Of a stretch of DNA of 9,945 bases, positions 1 through 7,340 are shown piece after piece (the stretch's first letter is position 1; every line of letters begins with the position of its first letter). Both the position numbers and the translations under genes were made by a program. Below the pieces are notes generated by a model. That model saw only the letters and a program-made list of their open reading frames with translations, was not told where the DNA came from and did no database searches. Source of the DNA: an uncultured Pseudomonadales bacterium (GTDB lineage Bacteria > Pseudomonadota > Gammaproteobacteria > Pseudomonadales > IMCC2047). Where the stretch lies: the NCBI GenBank assembly GCA_947258895.1, contig CAMYKE010000115.1, positions 1-9,945 on the forward strand, given 5' to 3'.

Positions 1-2
1 TA

Positions 3-863
3 TCGGTGCCGAAATTGCTGGGTACCGTGCGCTTCCAGCATGATGTAAGTGAGCTGGAGCAACTGCTGGAGACCCAGCAGAATTTTGTGATCAAGCCGTC
101 CCAGGGCAGCGGCGGCAAGGGCATACTCGTCATTACCGAGCGCGATCATGACCTCTTTTTCAAGTCCAGCGGGGATATGGTGAATCACAGCGACCTGGAG
201 CGCCATGTCTCAAACATCCTCAGCGGTCTTTACAGCCTGGGTGGGAAAACGGATGTCGCGATGATCGAGGCGCTGGTCAAGTTTGACCCGATATTCGCAA
301 ATTACAGCTATGAGGGGGTGCCGGACATACGCGTCGTGGTGTACAAGGGCTACCCGGTGATGGCGATGCTGCGCCTCGCCACCCATGACTCCGACGGCAA
401 GGCCAACCTGCACCAGGGTGCGGTGGGCGTGGGGATTGATTTGGGCACCGGGCGGGCGTTGCGTGCCGTGCAGTACGGGCGCCCGGTTAGCCGTCACCCG
501 GATACCCGGGCGGAGCTGGACGCCATTGCCATTCCACACTGGGATCGGATGCTGCCGCTCGCCGCCGCTTGCTATGACATCACCAGGCTGGGTTACCTGG
601 GTGTCGATATCGTTCTCGACCGCGAACTCGGCCCGATGATCATCGAGCTTAACGCGCGGCCCGGCCTTGCGATCCAGGTCGCCAATGGCACCGGCCTGGT
701 ACCGCGTCTCGAAAAAATCGATGATCTGACCAATTCCCATGTCAATGCGCAGCAGCGCGCACTGTTCAGCAAGTATGAGTTCAGCAAGCAGTTGGCCGAG
801 ATTGGATCAAGCGACACAGTTGCGGCGCCCTTGCAACTGGCTGCGGAAAATCCGCGATCCTAA
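3..863 (+). CDS. RimK-related ATP-grasp alpha-L-glutamate ligase-like protein (5'-truncated by window edge)
   Basis: This is the C-terminal part of an ATP-grasp ligase of the RimK-related 'alpha-L-glutamate ligase-like' family. Such proteins are expected to form an ATP-dependent amide bond between a carboxylate and an amine, but the substrate of this subfamily is not known to me. Numbering from the GTG at position 6, the nucleotide-binding glycine loop is GSGGKGI (34-40), after IKP (29-31). The strand DIRVVVYKG (107-115) follows, then the metal-binding and catalytic strand IIELNARPG (212-220), with Glu214 and Asn216 as likely Mg ligands. The frame is open to the left edge and the family normally has a few dozen more N-terminal residues, so the GTG at 6 is probably internal and the true start lies upstream. 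The last ~45 residues are low in conserved motifs. The gene ends TAA, overlapping the stop of the convergent phaC. Family assignment is confident; the physiological role is open. Confidence 0.88.
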   Translation, partial: SVPKLLGTVRFQHDVSELEQLLETQQNFVIKPSQGSGGKGILVITERDHDLFFKSSGDMVNHSDLERHVSNILSGLYSLGGKTDVAMIEALVKFDPIFANYSYEGVPDIRVVVYKGYPVMAMLRLATHDSDGKANLHQGAVGVGIDLGTGRALRAVQYGRPVSRHPDTRAELDAIAIPHWDRMLPLAAACYDITRLGYLGVDIVLDRELGPMIIELNARPGLAIQVANGTGLVPRLEKIDDLTNSHVNAQQRALFSKYEFSKQLAEIGSSDTVAAPLQLAAENPRS

Positions 864-2665
864 CTGCGCACCTTCACATAGCTGCCGGGCGCATCCTCGA
901 GCACTTTTAACTTGCCGTCTCCGGGGATACGGGCAGGCACGCGTTCCGCGTCCTCTCCCATTTGATCGCGCACCCAATCGTCCCAGTTTACCCACCATGA
1001 GCCTTCGTGTACCGTCGCCTTTTCCAGCCAGTCATCAGCGCTCAGGCTGGCCGGATCGGGACCGGTGAAGTAGCCGTATTTATTGGCCACCGGCGGATTG
1101 ACCACCCCGGCAATATGACCCGATTTACCGAGCACGAAGGTGATGGGCCCCGTGAACAGTTTGGTGCCCAGGAAAGTGGACTTCCACGGTGCGATATGAT
1201 CGTCCTGAGCGGAAATGAAGTAGGTGGGAGTCTTGACCTTTGAGAGGTCAATATCCACCCCGTCGATCGTCAACCCGCCAGCGTTCTTGAACTTGTTTTC
1301 ATGGTACATGCAGCGCAGGTAAGTGCTATGCATCCTGGCCGGCATACGGGTCGCGTCCGAGTTCCAGTACAGCAGATCGAATGGGAACGGCTCCTTGCCC
1401 ATCAGGTAGTTATTGATAAAAAATGACCAGATCAAGTCATTGGAGCGCATCAGGTTAAACGTCATCGCCATGTTCCGGCCATCATGGTACCCAAGCTTGT
1501 TCATGGCCTCCTCAAGGTCCTGCAACTGCGGCTCATCGACGAACACTCCCAGGTCGCCCGGATCGGAAAAATCCAGCATCGTGGTAAAGAAACTGGCGGA
1601 GGCAATACGCGAGTCGTTGCGTTCTGCCATTAGCGCCAGGGTCGCCGCCAGCAGGGTCCCGCCGATGCAATAACCAATCGCATTGACCTGCTCTTCGCCG
1701 GTCGCATCCCTGACCGCGTCCAGCGCCTTGAACACGCCCTCCATCACGTAATCGCCAAAGTCGACGTCCCGGTAGCTCTCATCCGGATTTATCCAGGAAA
1801 CCACGAACACAGTATGGCCCTGGTCGACCGCCCATTTGATCAACGAGTTCTTGGGTTGCAGGTCAAGCACGTAGAACTTGTTAATCCAGGGTGGAATGAT
1901 CAGGAGCGGGCGTTTGTGCACTGTCTCCGTAGCAGATGCATACTGTATCAGCTGCATCATGCGGTTCTGAAACACGACTTTCCCGGGCGTGGCCGCGACA
2001 TTGGTGCCCAGTTCAAAAGCCTCCAGATCGGTCATGCGAATACGCAGTTCGCCCTTCTCGGTATCGAAATCCTTGAGAAAGTTCTGGACACCCTTGACCA
2101 GGTTATCGCCCTTGGACTGAATTGTCGCTTCGATCACTTCCGGGTTTGTCATGACAAAATTGGAGGGCGACATGGCATCGATAAACACCCGCGTATAAAA
2201 CTCGGCCTTGGCTGCCGTTTTTGGATCATCATGTTCAACTTCGGCTACCAGGGACTGGATGGTATCTGCCGCCACCAGATAACTGTCTTTTACATAATCG
2301 AAGAACGGATTCTGCTCCCAGCCCTCATGCTTGAAGCGCTTGTCATAGGGCTTTTTGGCCCCTTCTTCATCAGCTTGGTCATTGCCCATCATCTTGGTGA
2401 AAGCATCGGCCCACAGGTCAATATGCTTGTCCCACGTCGCTTTCTGAGCTTCGATAAACTTGTCCGGCTGTTGCATCATGGACAGAGTCACTTCCAGGAA
2501 TGCAGCCCCGACCCCCGCCGGATCCCACTTGAACATTTTGGTGTTGGCGGGATTATCCAGGAATTTCTGCATCAGATCGTGCGATTGCTCGGCAGCATTG
2601 ACCACTGCTTCCGTCAGCTTCTCCGAATCAAATTCCGGACTGAGCTTGGCTGAAATGTTGTCCAC
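860..2665 (-). CDS. phaC: Class I poly(3-hydroxyalkanoate) polymerase PhaC
   Basis: PhaC polymerises (R)-3-hydroxyacyl-CoA into polyhydroxyalkanoate on the surface of cytoplasmic storage granules. With the GTG start at 2665 the protein has 601 residues, the usual class I size. An N-terminal PhaC domain is followed by an alpha/beta-hydrolase catalytic domain. The lipase-box-like motif GYCIGGT (331-337) supplies nucleophile Cys333. Asp489 in SAQDDHIAPW and His517 in SGHIAGVVNPP complete the triad, and YWNSD (433-437) is also conserved. I chose GTG 2665 because GGGAGGG lies five bases upstream and the conserved N-terminus begins there; the frame runs open to an ATG at 2755, but those 30 residues look unlike a PhaC N-terminus. 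No phaA, phaB, phasin or phaR gene adjoins it, so precursor supply must be encoded elsewhere. It reads divergently from cmoA and convergently into the ATP-grasp gene. Confidence 0.96.
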   Translation of the reverse strand: MDNISAKLSPEFDSEKLTEAVVNAAEQSHDLMQKFLDNPANTKMFKWDPAGVGAAFLEVTLSMMQQPDKFIEAQKATWDKHIDLWADAFTKMMGNDQADEEGAKKPYDKRFKHEGWEQNPFFDYVKDSYLVAADTIQSLVAEVEHDDPKTAAKAEFYTRVFIDAMSPSNFVMTNPEVIEATIQSKGDNLVKGVQNFLKDFDTEKGELRIRMTDLEAFELGTNVAATPGKVVFQNRMMQLIQYASATETVHKRPLLIIPPWINKFYVLDLQPKNSLIKWAVDQGHTVFVVSWINPDESYRDVDFGDYVMEGVFKALDAVRDATGEEQVNAIGYCIGGTLLAATLALMAERNDSRIASASFFTTMLDFSDPGDLGVFVDEPQLQDLEEAMNKLGYHDGRNMAMTFNLMRSNDLIWSFFINNYLMGKEPFPFDLLYWNSDATRMPARMHSTYLRCMYHENKFKNAGGLTIDGVDIDLSKVKTPTYFISAQDDHIAPWKSTFLGTKLFTGPITFVLGKSGHIAGVVNPPVANKYGYFTGPDPASLSADDWLEKATVHEGSWWVNWDDWVRDQMGEDAERVPARIPGDGKLKVLEDAPGSYVKVRS

Positions 2666-2670
2666 GACTA

Positions 2671-2677
2671 CCCTCCC
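2671..2677 (-). promoter_or_regulatory. Ribosome binding site deciding the phaC start
   Basis: On the minus strand GGGAGGG is followed by five bases and then GTG (2665-2663). No other start candidate in the first 40 codons of the open frame has a comparable Shine-Dalgarno sequence, so this site sets the PhaC start at a GTG codon. Confidence 0.8.
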
Positions 2678-2716
2678 TTCTGGCTTGTTCTGATTTTCAA
2701 TGCGGGCCGGATGCCC

Positions 2717-2730
2717 CCTGCGGGCGCAGG
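2717..2730 (-). other. Short perfect hairpin in the phaC upstream region
   Basis: CCTGCG-GG-CGCAGG is a perfect dyad about 50 bases upstream of the phaC GTG. If phaC is transcribed from further upstream, the mRNA leader could fold a five-base-pair stem with a four-base loop here. There is no U-run, so it is not a terminator. A function as an operator or leader structure is speculation. I could not find a convincing phaC promoter in 2666-2919. Confidence 0.3.
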
Positions 2731-2877
2731 AAAACTGCGGTACACACCATGGCATAAATTTGCGGCTGCAACCATAGCATATCCTAACACTTGCCTGATA
2801 CCTTTGGAATTTTCAGGATCCGCGAATAGTCCTTTCGACGCCTTCAATTCTCAAAGGCTGTCGATATTTCTTTTTTT

Positions 2878-2886
2878 TGCTACAAT
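2878..2886 (+). promoter_or_regulatory. Candidate extended -10 promoter for cmoAB
   Basis: TG-C-TACAAT is an extended -10 element directly after a run of eight T. It would start transcription near 2893, giving a leader of about 27 bases before the cmoA GTG at 2920. No good -35 hexamer stands 16-18 bases upstream, which is tolerable for an extended -10 promoter. It is the only strong -10-like element I see on the + strand of this intergenic region. Confidence 0.5.
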
Positions 2887-2919
2887 CGCCGCCCCTTGGC
2901 AAGTCCGGGTTAGGCGTAC

Positions 2920-3636
2920 GTGAGCAAAGACCGAATCTATTCGAATCCGCAGGAAACTGGCCCGTTTACCTTCGATGCCCGGGTCGCGTCCGTATTCAGT
3001 GATATGATCGAACGCTCGGTCCCTGGCTACGGGATGATGCTGGAAATGATCGGGTTAATCAGCCGCGAATTTGTACGCCCGAAAACCCGCTGTTACGACC
3101 TCGGCTGCTCGCTCGGAGCCTCGACACTTGCGATCGTCGACAAGCGGCAGGACGTGCATGTGATCGGTATCGATAACTCGCCGGCAATGGTCGAGCAGTG
3201 CCGGACTGTAATCGCTACCGCCAACCCCGAACACTCCATCGATATTCGTTGCGAGGATGTTTGCGATTCCAGCATCGATAACGCTTCCCTCGTAGCAATG
3301 AACTTTACGCTGCAATTTATCAAGCCCTCCCTGCGCGCAAACCTGCTGCGGAAGATCCATGACGGAATGAACCCCGGCGGAGTATTTCTCCTGTCGGAAA
3401 AAATCACCGATCCGGACCCGGCGATCGATGCACTGCTACGCAAATTGCATCACGACTTCAAAGGCGAACACGGCTACTCGAAGCTGGAAATTGCGCAGAA
3501 GCGCGATGCCCTTGAAAACGTGCTGCTACCGGATGCCCTTGGCAATCATCAGCGCCGCCTCCGGAAGGTCGGATTCACCTGTGTCACGCCCTGGTTTCAA
3601 TGCTTAAATTTTGTATCAATAATAGCTATTAAGTGA
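2920..3636 (+). CDS. cmoA: Carboxy-S-adenosyl-L-methionine synthase CmoA
   Basis: CmoA converts SAM and prephenate to carboxy-S-adenosyl-L-methionine (Cx-SAM), the donor used by CmoB for 5-oxyacetyl uridine at tRNA position 34. The 238-residue protein is close to the E. coli length (247) and has the family landmarks: TFDARVASVFSDMI near 17-30, SVPGY (33-37), the SAM-binding loop DLGCSLGAS (60-68), IDNSPAM (84-90), NFTLQF (128-133), NPGG then LSEK (151-161), HHDFK (177-181), the QKR segment (193-195) that supplies an Arg implicated in binding the Cx-SAM carboxylate, and WFQCLNF (225-231). The start is GTG with only a weak upstream purine stretch; the N-terminus matches the family from the second residue. 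The stop TGA overlaps the cmoB GTG, so the two genes are translationally coupled. Confidence 0.96.
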   Translation: MSKDRIYSNPQETGPFTFDARVASVFSDMIERSVPGYGMMLEMIGLISREFVRPKTRCYDLGCSLGASTLAIVDKRQDVHVIGIDNSPAMVEQCRTVIATANPEHSIDIRCEDVCDSSIDNASLVAMNFTLQFIKPSLRANLLRKIHDGMNPGGVFLLSEKITDPDPAIDALLRKLHHDFKGEHGYSKLEIAQKRDALENVLLPDALGNHQRRLRKVGFTCVTPWFQCLNFVSIIAIK

Positions 3637-4613
3637 TTAATTTTAATAGTTTTTATCGCTCTATTAGAGAAACCCCTCTAACCAGTTTCGAGGAAGAGTT
3701 GCGATCCGCGCTGGAGCGCCGCTTCAGCGTCCGGCCGCATGGTGAACTGCCCGCCTGGAACCATGCGCTACAGGCACTTCCGAATATACCACCCGACCAG
3801 GTTGACCTGAACGGTGCCGCGGTGACCGTCGGCTCGGCCAACCAGCTCTCCGGCCAACAGCGCGATCAGCTGCTGCAGTACCTGCAAATGCTGCATCCCT
3901 GGCGCAAGGGACCCTGGTCCCTGTTCGGCATCGAAATCGATAGCGAGTGGCGTTCCAACCTGAAGTGGGAGCGTATTGTGCCGCACCTGGCGCCGCTCAG
4001 CGGACGCCTGGTACTGGACGTAGGATGTGGCAACGGTTACTACGCCTGGCGCATGCTGGCCCAGGACCCAAAACTGGTGGTGGGGATCGATCCATCGTTG
4101 AAATTCATGATGCAATTCAGCGTCTTCAAGCGCTATTTGCCAGAGCTACCGCTCGAGTTTCTGCCGCTGCGCGATGATGAGTTACCGAGCCGCATGCAGG
4201 CGTTCGACACCGTGTTATCGATGGGCGTGCTGTACCACCGACGTTCGCCGTTCGATCACCTGGAACAACTGCGCCACTGTTTGCGAAGCGGCGGCGAACT
4301 GGTGCTCGAGACTTTGGTGCTCGAGGGCGCCAGCAATGAGGTGCTCGTGCCGCGAGATCGTTACGCGCAAATGCCCAATGTCTGGTTTATCCCTGGCTGC
4401 GATACCCTCGCCGGTTGGCTGGAACGCGCCGGGTTCTGCAGCGTGCGGTGCGTCGATGTTTCCGCGACGACCACAGCGGAGCAACGCGCTACCGACTGGA
4501 TGCGGTTCCAGTCGCTGCACGATTACCTCGACCCGCATGATCCCACCCGCACCATCGAGGGCTACCCGGCGCCATTGCGTGCAACCTTTGTGGCTACCAG
4601 GTCTGGCAGCTAG
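3633..4613 (+). CDS. cmoB: tRNA U34 carboxymethyltransferase CmoB
   Basis: CmoB transfers the carboxymethyl group of Cx-SAM to 5-hydroxyuridine at the wobble position of tRNAs, giving cmo5U34, which widens codon reading in four-fold degenerate boxes. At 326 residues it is nearly the E. coli length (323). Visible family motifs are MINFNSFY at the N-terminus, HPWRKGP (89-94 region), EWRSNLKWERI (105-115), the Rossmann SAM loop LDVGCGNGYY (128-137), GIDPS (151-155), SMGVLYHRRSP (196-206), VPRDRYAQMPNVWFIP (239-254) and LDPHDPTRTIEGYPAP (299-314). The GTG start at 3633 shares four bases (GTGA) with the cmoA stop, and it has no separate ribosome binding site. I see no convincing intrinsic terminator after the TAG. 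Confidence 0.97.
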   Translation: MINFNSFYRSIRETPLTSFEEELRSALERRFSVRPHGELPAWNHALQALPNIPPDQVDLNGAAVTVGSANQLSGQQRDQLLQYLQMLHPWRKGPWSLFGIEIDSEWRSNLKWERIVPHLAPLSGRLVLDVGCGNGYYAWRMLAQDPKLVVGIDPSLKFMMQFSVFKRYLPELPLEFLPLRDDELPSRMQAFDTVLSMGVLYHRRSPFDHLEQLRHCLRSGGELVLETLVLEGASNEVLVPRDRYAQMPNVWFIPGCDTLAGWLERAGFCSVRCVDVSATTTAEQRATDWMRFQSLHDYLDPHDPTRTIEGYPAPLRATFVATRSGS

Positions 4614-4739
4614 CGCGCGTCCGGCAGGGAGGCGCGGTGGCACACTCGAGCGGGAACTGAATACCATAGCATGCGGCTTCGGTCGAACGCGGGCACACCG
4701 GTCGGTACCGAAACGTCAACGCAATTACCCGGTCTCGAA

Positions 4740-4756
4740 CGCACCAGTACAGTGCG
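4740..4756. promoter_or_regulatory. Putative NtrC (GlnG) binding site
   Basis: The sequence CGCACCAGTACAGTGCG has perfect five-base outer arms (CGCAC/GTGCG). It fits the known NtrC pattern TGCACY-N5-RGTGCA except for the outermost T and A. It lies about 180 bp upstream of the sigma54 promoter, a distance at which enhancer-bound NtrC can act by DNA looping. Adjoining bases form a second small palindrome, GTGCGACGCAC (4752-4762), and a half-site-like GCACCAAAT (4759-4767). Confidence 0.6.
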
Positions 4757-4858
4757 ACGCACCAAATCCGCACAAACCTTCCCGCGTCCTGCGCTGCGTT
4801 TAGCACTCGCCAGGATCGTAATGGCAGCAGAAGTGGCCGGCTGTCCGTCTCCAGAGCA

Positions 4859-4867
4859 TGGTATACT
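4859..4867 (+). promoter_or_regulatory. Possible sigma70 extended -10 upstream of glutamine synthetase
   Basis: TG-G-TATACT matches an extended -10 element between the NtrC-like dyad and the sigma54 promoter. No clear -35 hexamer is present. It could give basal, nitrogen-independent expression with a leader of roughly 150 bases, like the sigma70 promoter of enteric glnA. It is weak evidence on its own. Confidence 0.3.
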
Positions 4868-4925
4868 GGCCGCTCGTGTCGGACATGACCTGCCCGGAGC
4901 AATTTACGCGAAATTTTTACGGGAA

Positions 4926-4941
4926 TGGTGCGATTCTTGCA
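4926..4941 (+). promoter_or_regulatory. Sigma54 (-24/-12) promoter for glutamine synthetase
   Basis: TGGTGCGATTCTTGCA matches the sigma54 consensus TGGCACG-N4-TTGCW at every defined position but two (CA is TG in the -24 box). The invariant GG and GC are correctly spaced. Transcription would start near 4952, leaving a leader of about 68 bases before the ATG at 5021. Its place directly before a nitrogen-assimilation gene, and downstream of an NtrC-like dyad, supports the call. Confidence 0.72.
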
Positions 4942-5020
4942 ACCCCATGCTCGTCAAACGCGAAACGCACCAAATTGACCATTTCATTAGATTACTCACC
5001 CGATACTGGAGGGACTGGAC

Positions 5021-7195
5021 ATGAGCCGAAGCGCAGCACGCTCACAAGCGGTTTTTGAAATCACCACTGGCGAACCGGCGGAAGCTGATAAACCGCTATC
5101 ACTCGAACAAATCTGGGCCGCAGATGTTTTTAACCTGGTAAAAATGGAACAAGCCTTGTCGAAAAGCGCGTTCAAGGCGATGAAAAAAACCATGGAGACC
5201 GGCGCCGCACTTGATGCCGATGTGGCGGATGACGTCGCAGCGGCCATGAAAACCTGGGCGATGTCAAAGGGCGCCAACTACTTCGCGCACGTCTTTTACC
5301 CGCTGACCGGGGCGTCGGCTGAAAAGCACGACAGCTTCATCGTCACGGAATCCAGCGGCAAGGCCGTCACCGAGTTTAATGGCAGCCTGCTCACCAAGGG
5401 AGAGCCCGACGGTTCATCCTTCCCCAACGGCGGTATTCGCCAGACCAACGCAGCCCGCGGTTATACCTTCTGGGATCCGACCAGCCCGGCATTCATCCTC
5501 GATACGAAGAATGGCGCGACCCTGATTATTCCTTCGGTTTTTGTTTCCTGGACCGGCGAAGCACTGGACAAGAAGGTTCCGCTGATGCGCTCCAACTCTG
5601 CCATGAATGCAGCAGGCACCAGGGTGCTGAAGCTGATGGGCGAAACCAAGATCGAGCCATTGAACTCGAGCTGCGGTGCAGAGCAGGAATACTTCCTGGT
5701 GGACGCAAACTTCGCGAACATGCGCCCGGACCTGTTGCTTGCCGGCCGCACCCTGTTTGGCGCCGCGCCCGCCAAAGGTCAGGAATTCGACGACCATTAC
5801 TTCGGCGCGATCCCCGAACGTGTCCAGGTGTTCATGGAGGCGGTGGAAGAAACCCTGTACCGCCTCGGTATCCCGGCCAAGACACGCCACAACGAAGTGG
5901 CGCCTGGCCAGTTTGAGATTGCACCCTACTTCGAAGCGGCCAACGTGGCCGCCGACCACCAGCAAATGCTGATGACGGTGCTGAAGAATACGGCCAAAAA
6001 GCACGGTTTCGTCTGCCTGCTGCACGAAAAGCCATTTGCCGGAATAAACGGCTCCGGCAAGCACGTCAACTGGTCTGTCGGGAACTCCACCCAGGGCAAC
6101 CTGCTTGACCCGGGCGCCACACCCCATGAAAACCTGAACTTCCTGTTGTTTTGCGGAGCCGTGATCCGCGGCGTTCATATATATGGCCCGTTGCTGCGCG
6201 CCGCAATCGCCTCCGCCAGTAACGATCACCGACTGGGGGCCAATGAAGCGCCTCCGGCAATCCTGTCGGTCTACCTCGGCAGCGAAATCGAAGGGATATT
6301 TGAGCAGATCAAATCCGGCTCCCTTGACGGCGCCGGCGAATCCAGCATCATGGATCTCGGACTGTCGCAGATCATCCCCTTTGCGAAAGACTCCGGCGAC
6401 CGCAACCGCACCTCACCGTTCGCGTTCACGGGCAACCGTTTCGAGTTCCGTGCCGTTGGCTCACAACAATCGGTCTCCGGCCCGCTGATCGCCATGAATA
6501 CCATGCTCGCGGATTCGTTAAACTGGATCGCTGACCAGCTCGAAGCGGAACTGGCGAAGGGTACCGACATCCCCGCCGCCGTGGTCGCAGTCCTGAAAGA
6601 CCTGATGGTCAATCATGGCAGTGTCATTTTTGGCGGCGACGGCTATTCCGCCGAATGGCACAAAATGGCGGTGGAAGAGCGCGGTCTCAAGAACCTGCCA
6701 ACGACCGCAGACGCCCTGCCTTACCTGCATGACGAGTCCATCAAGGAACTGTTCAAATCAACCGGCGTGCTGTCTCCCGTAGAACTGGAGAGCCGCTACG
6801 AGGTGTACTCGGAAATCTATATCCTGTCGATCGCTGTCGAGGCAAAACTGGTGATCGAAATGGCCAGGACGATGATCTACCCCGCCGCGATCGAGTACCT
6901 GTCAGAGCTTACCGCAACCGGCTCCGGCGCCGCAGCAATGGGTATCGAACTGGATACCTCCACCGCCAAGGTCATCGCCGCGGAAGCAAACGCGATGCTG
7001 ACCTCGGTCGCCGCACTGGAACAGGTCGCGGTGAAAGAGGATTTCGCATCCACGGACGAGCATATGCAGTTCTGCGCGACCGAAATCCGCAGCCTGATGG
7101 ATGAAGTGCGCGTGCACGCGGACGTGCTCGAATCGGTCGTTTCCGATGCCAAATGGCCGCTTCCGAAGTACCGGGAAATGCTGTTCATCAAGTAG
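5021..7195 (+). CDS. glnN: Type III glutamine synthetase (GSIII)
   Basis: This enzyme condenses glutamate and ammonia with ATP to glutamine. At 724 residues it has the length of the GSIII family, far above GSI (~470) and GSII (~360). The N-terminal third carries the GSIII-specific domain, including the stretch FPNGGIRQTNAARGYT (134-149). Catalytic motifs follow in order: the metal-binding strand GAEQEYFLVD (219-228, Glu221 and Glu223), HNEVAPGQFEIAP (290-302), NGSGKHVNWS (343-352, His348), then RNRTSP (461-466) and NRFEFRAVGS (472-481), containing Glu475 and Arg477. The GSI adenylylation-site region is not recognisable, so control by GlnE would not be expected. The ATG has a strong ribosome binding site, GGAGGG, seven bases upstream. 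Upstream sigma54 and NtrC-like elements suggest induction under nitrogen limitation. It stands alone with no ntrBC or glnK next to it. The symbol glnN is used for this class in other bacteria. Confidence 0.95.
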   Translation: MSRSAARSQAVFEITTGEPAEADKPLSLEQIWAADVFNLVKMEQALSKSAFKAMKKTMETGAALDADVADDVAAAMKTWAMSKGANYFAHVFYPLTGASAEKHDSFIVTESSGKAVTEFNGSLLTKGEPDGSSFPNGGIRQTNAARGYTFWDPTSPAFILDTKNGATLIIPSVFVSWTGEALDKKVPLMRSNSAMNAAGTRVLKLMGETKIEPLNSSCGAEQEYFLVDANFANMRPDLLLAGRTLFGAAPAKGQEFDDHYFGAIPERVQVFMEAVEETLYRLGIPAKTRHNEVAPGQFEIAPYFEAANVAADHQQMLMTVLKNTAKKHGFVCLLHEKPFAGINGSGKHVNWSVGNSTQGNLLDPGATPHENLNFLLFCGAVIRGVHIYGPLLRAAIASASNDHRLGANEAPPAILSVYLGSEIEGIFEQIKSGSLDGAGESSIMDLGLSQIIPFAKDSGDRNRTSPFAFTGNRFEFRAVGSQQSVSGPLIAMNTMLADSLNWIADQLEAELAKGTDIPAAVVAVLKDLMVNHGSVIFGGDGYSAEWHKMAVEERGLKNLPTTADALPYLHDESIKELFKSTGVLSPVELESRYEVYSEIYILSIAVEAKLVIEMARTMIYPAAIEYLSELTATGSGAAAMGIELDTSTAKVIAAEANAMLTSVAALEQVAVKEDFASTDEHMQFCATEIRSLMDEVRVHADVLESVVSDAKWPLPKYREMLFIK

Positions 7196-7218
7196 TCGGC
7201 AATCCCTCACCCGGCAAC

Positions 7219-7249
7219 GGCAAGGTCGTGCAGCACGCATGGCCTTGCC
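7219..7249 (+). terminator. Hairpin after glutamine synthetase, possible terminator
   Basis: GGCAAGG (7219-7225) and CCTTGCC (7243-7249) form a perfect seven-base-pair stem, with a smaller CGTG/CACG helix nested in the loop. It begins 24 bases after the TAG stop. There is no T-run after it (the bases are C/T mixed), so intrinsic termination would be weak. An overlapping stem, GCCCCC/GGGGGC (7247-7252 with 7264-7269), competes for the last bases of the first. Confidence 0.45.
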
Positions 7250-7340
7250 CCCTCCTACTGTCTGGGGGCATTCCGCATACCTCATTCCTCGCCAACCGGC
7301 GATACCGGCGCTGTGGCGGTGTAACGGCCCCGCCAACGTT

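Larger units (their letters stand above)
4614..5020. other. 407-bp non-coding regulatory region upstream of glutamine synthetase
   Basis: No gene is supported here. An open + frame at 4671-5024 has a basic, low-complexity product, no ribosome binding site, and runs into the glutamine synthetase start. The region instead holds, in order, a 17-bp NtrC-like dyad (4740-4756), an 11-bp sequence ACGCACCAAAT (4757-4767) repeated at 4965-4975, a possible sigma70 extended -10 (4859-4867), a strong sigma54 match (4926-4941), and the ribosome binding site GGAGGG (5008-5013). This order resembles the glnA control region of enteric bacteria (enhancer, sigma70 promoter, sigma54 promoter). Confidence 0.75.

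Noticed and set aside
1814..2653. 279-residue open frame on the + strand opposite phaC
   Set aside because: It is fully antisense to a well-supported PhaC, has no ribosome binding site, and its product has no recognisable motif.
2741..2820. phaC promoter on the minus strand around TGCTATGGT
   Set aside because: The -10-like hexamer is poor and no -35 stands at a usable distance; too weak to annotate.
2871..2878. Run of eight T as an intrinsic terminator
   Set aside because: No stem precedes it on the + strand and no + strand gene lies upstream to be terminated; it is better seen as AT-rich promoter context for cmoA.
4638..4653. TGGCAC as a second sigma54 -24 box
   Set aside because: The bases at the -12 position lack GC in the right place (AGCG instead of TTGC), so the element is incomplete.
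4671..5024. Small + strand open frame upstream of glutamine synthetase
   Set aside because: No Shine-Dalgarno sequence, basic uninformative product, and it covers the likely sigma54 and NtrC elements.
5414..6229. 271-residue open frame on the - strand opposite the glutamine synthetase
   Set aside because: It is the antisense of a strongly conserved catalytic domain and shows no features of its own; long antisense frames are common in GC-rich DNA.
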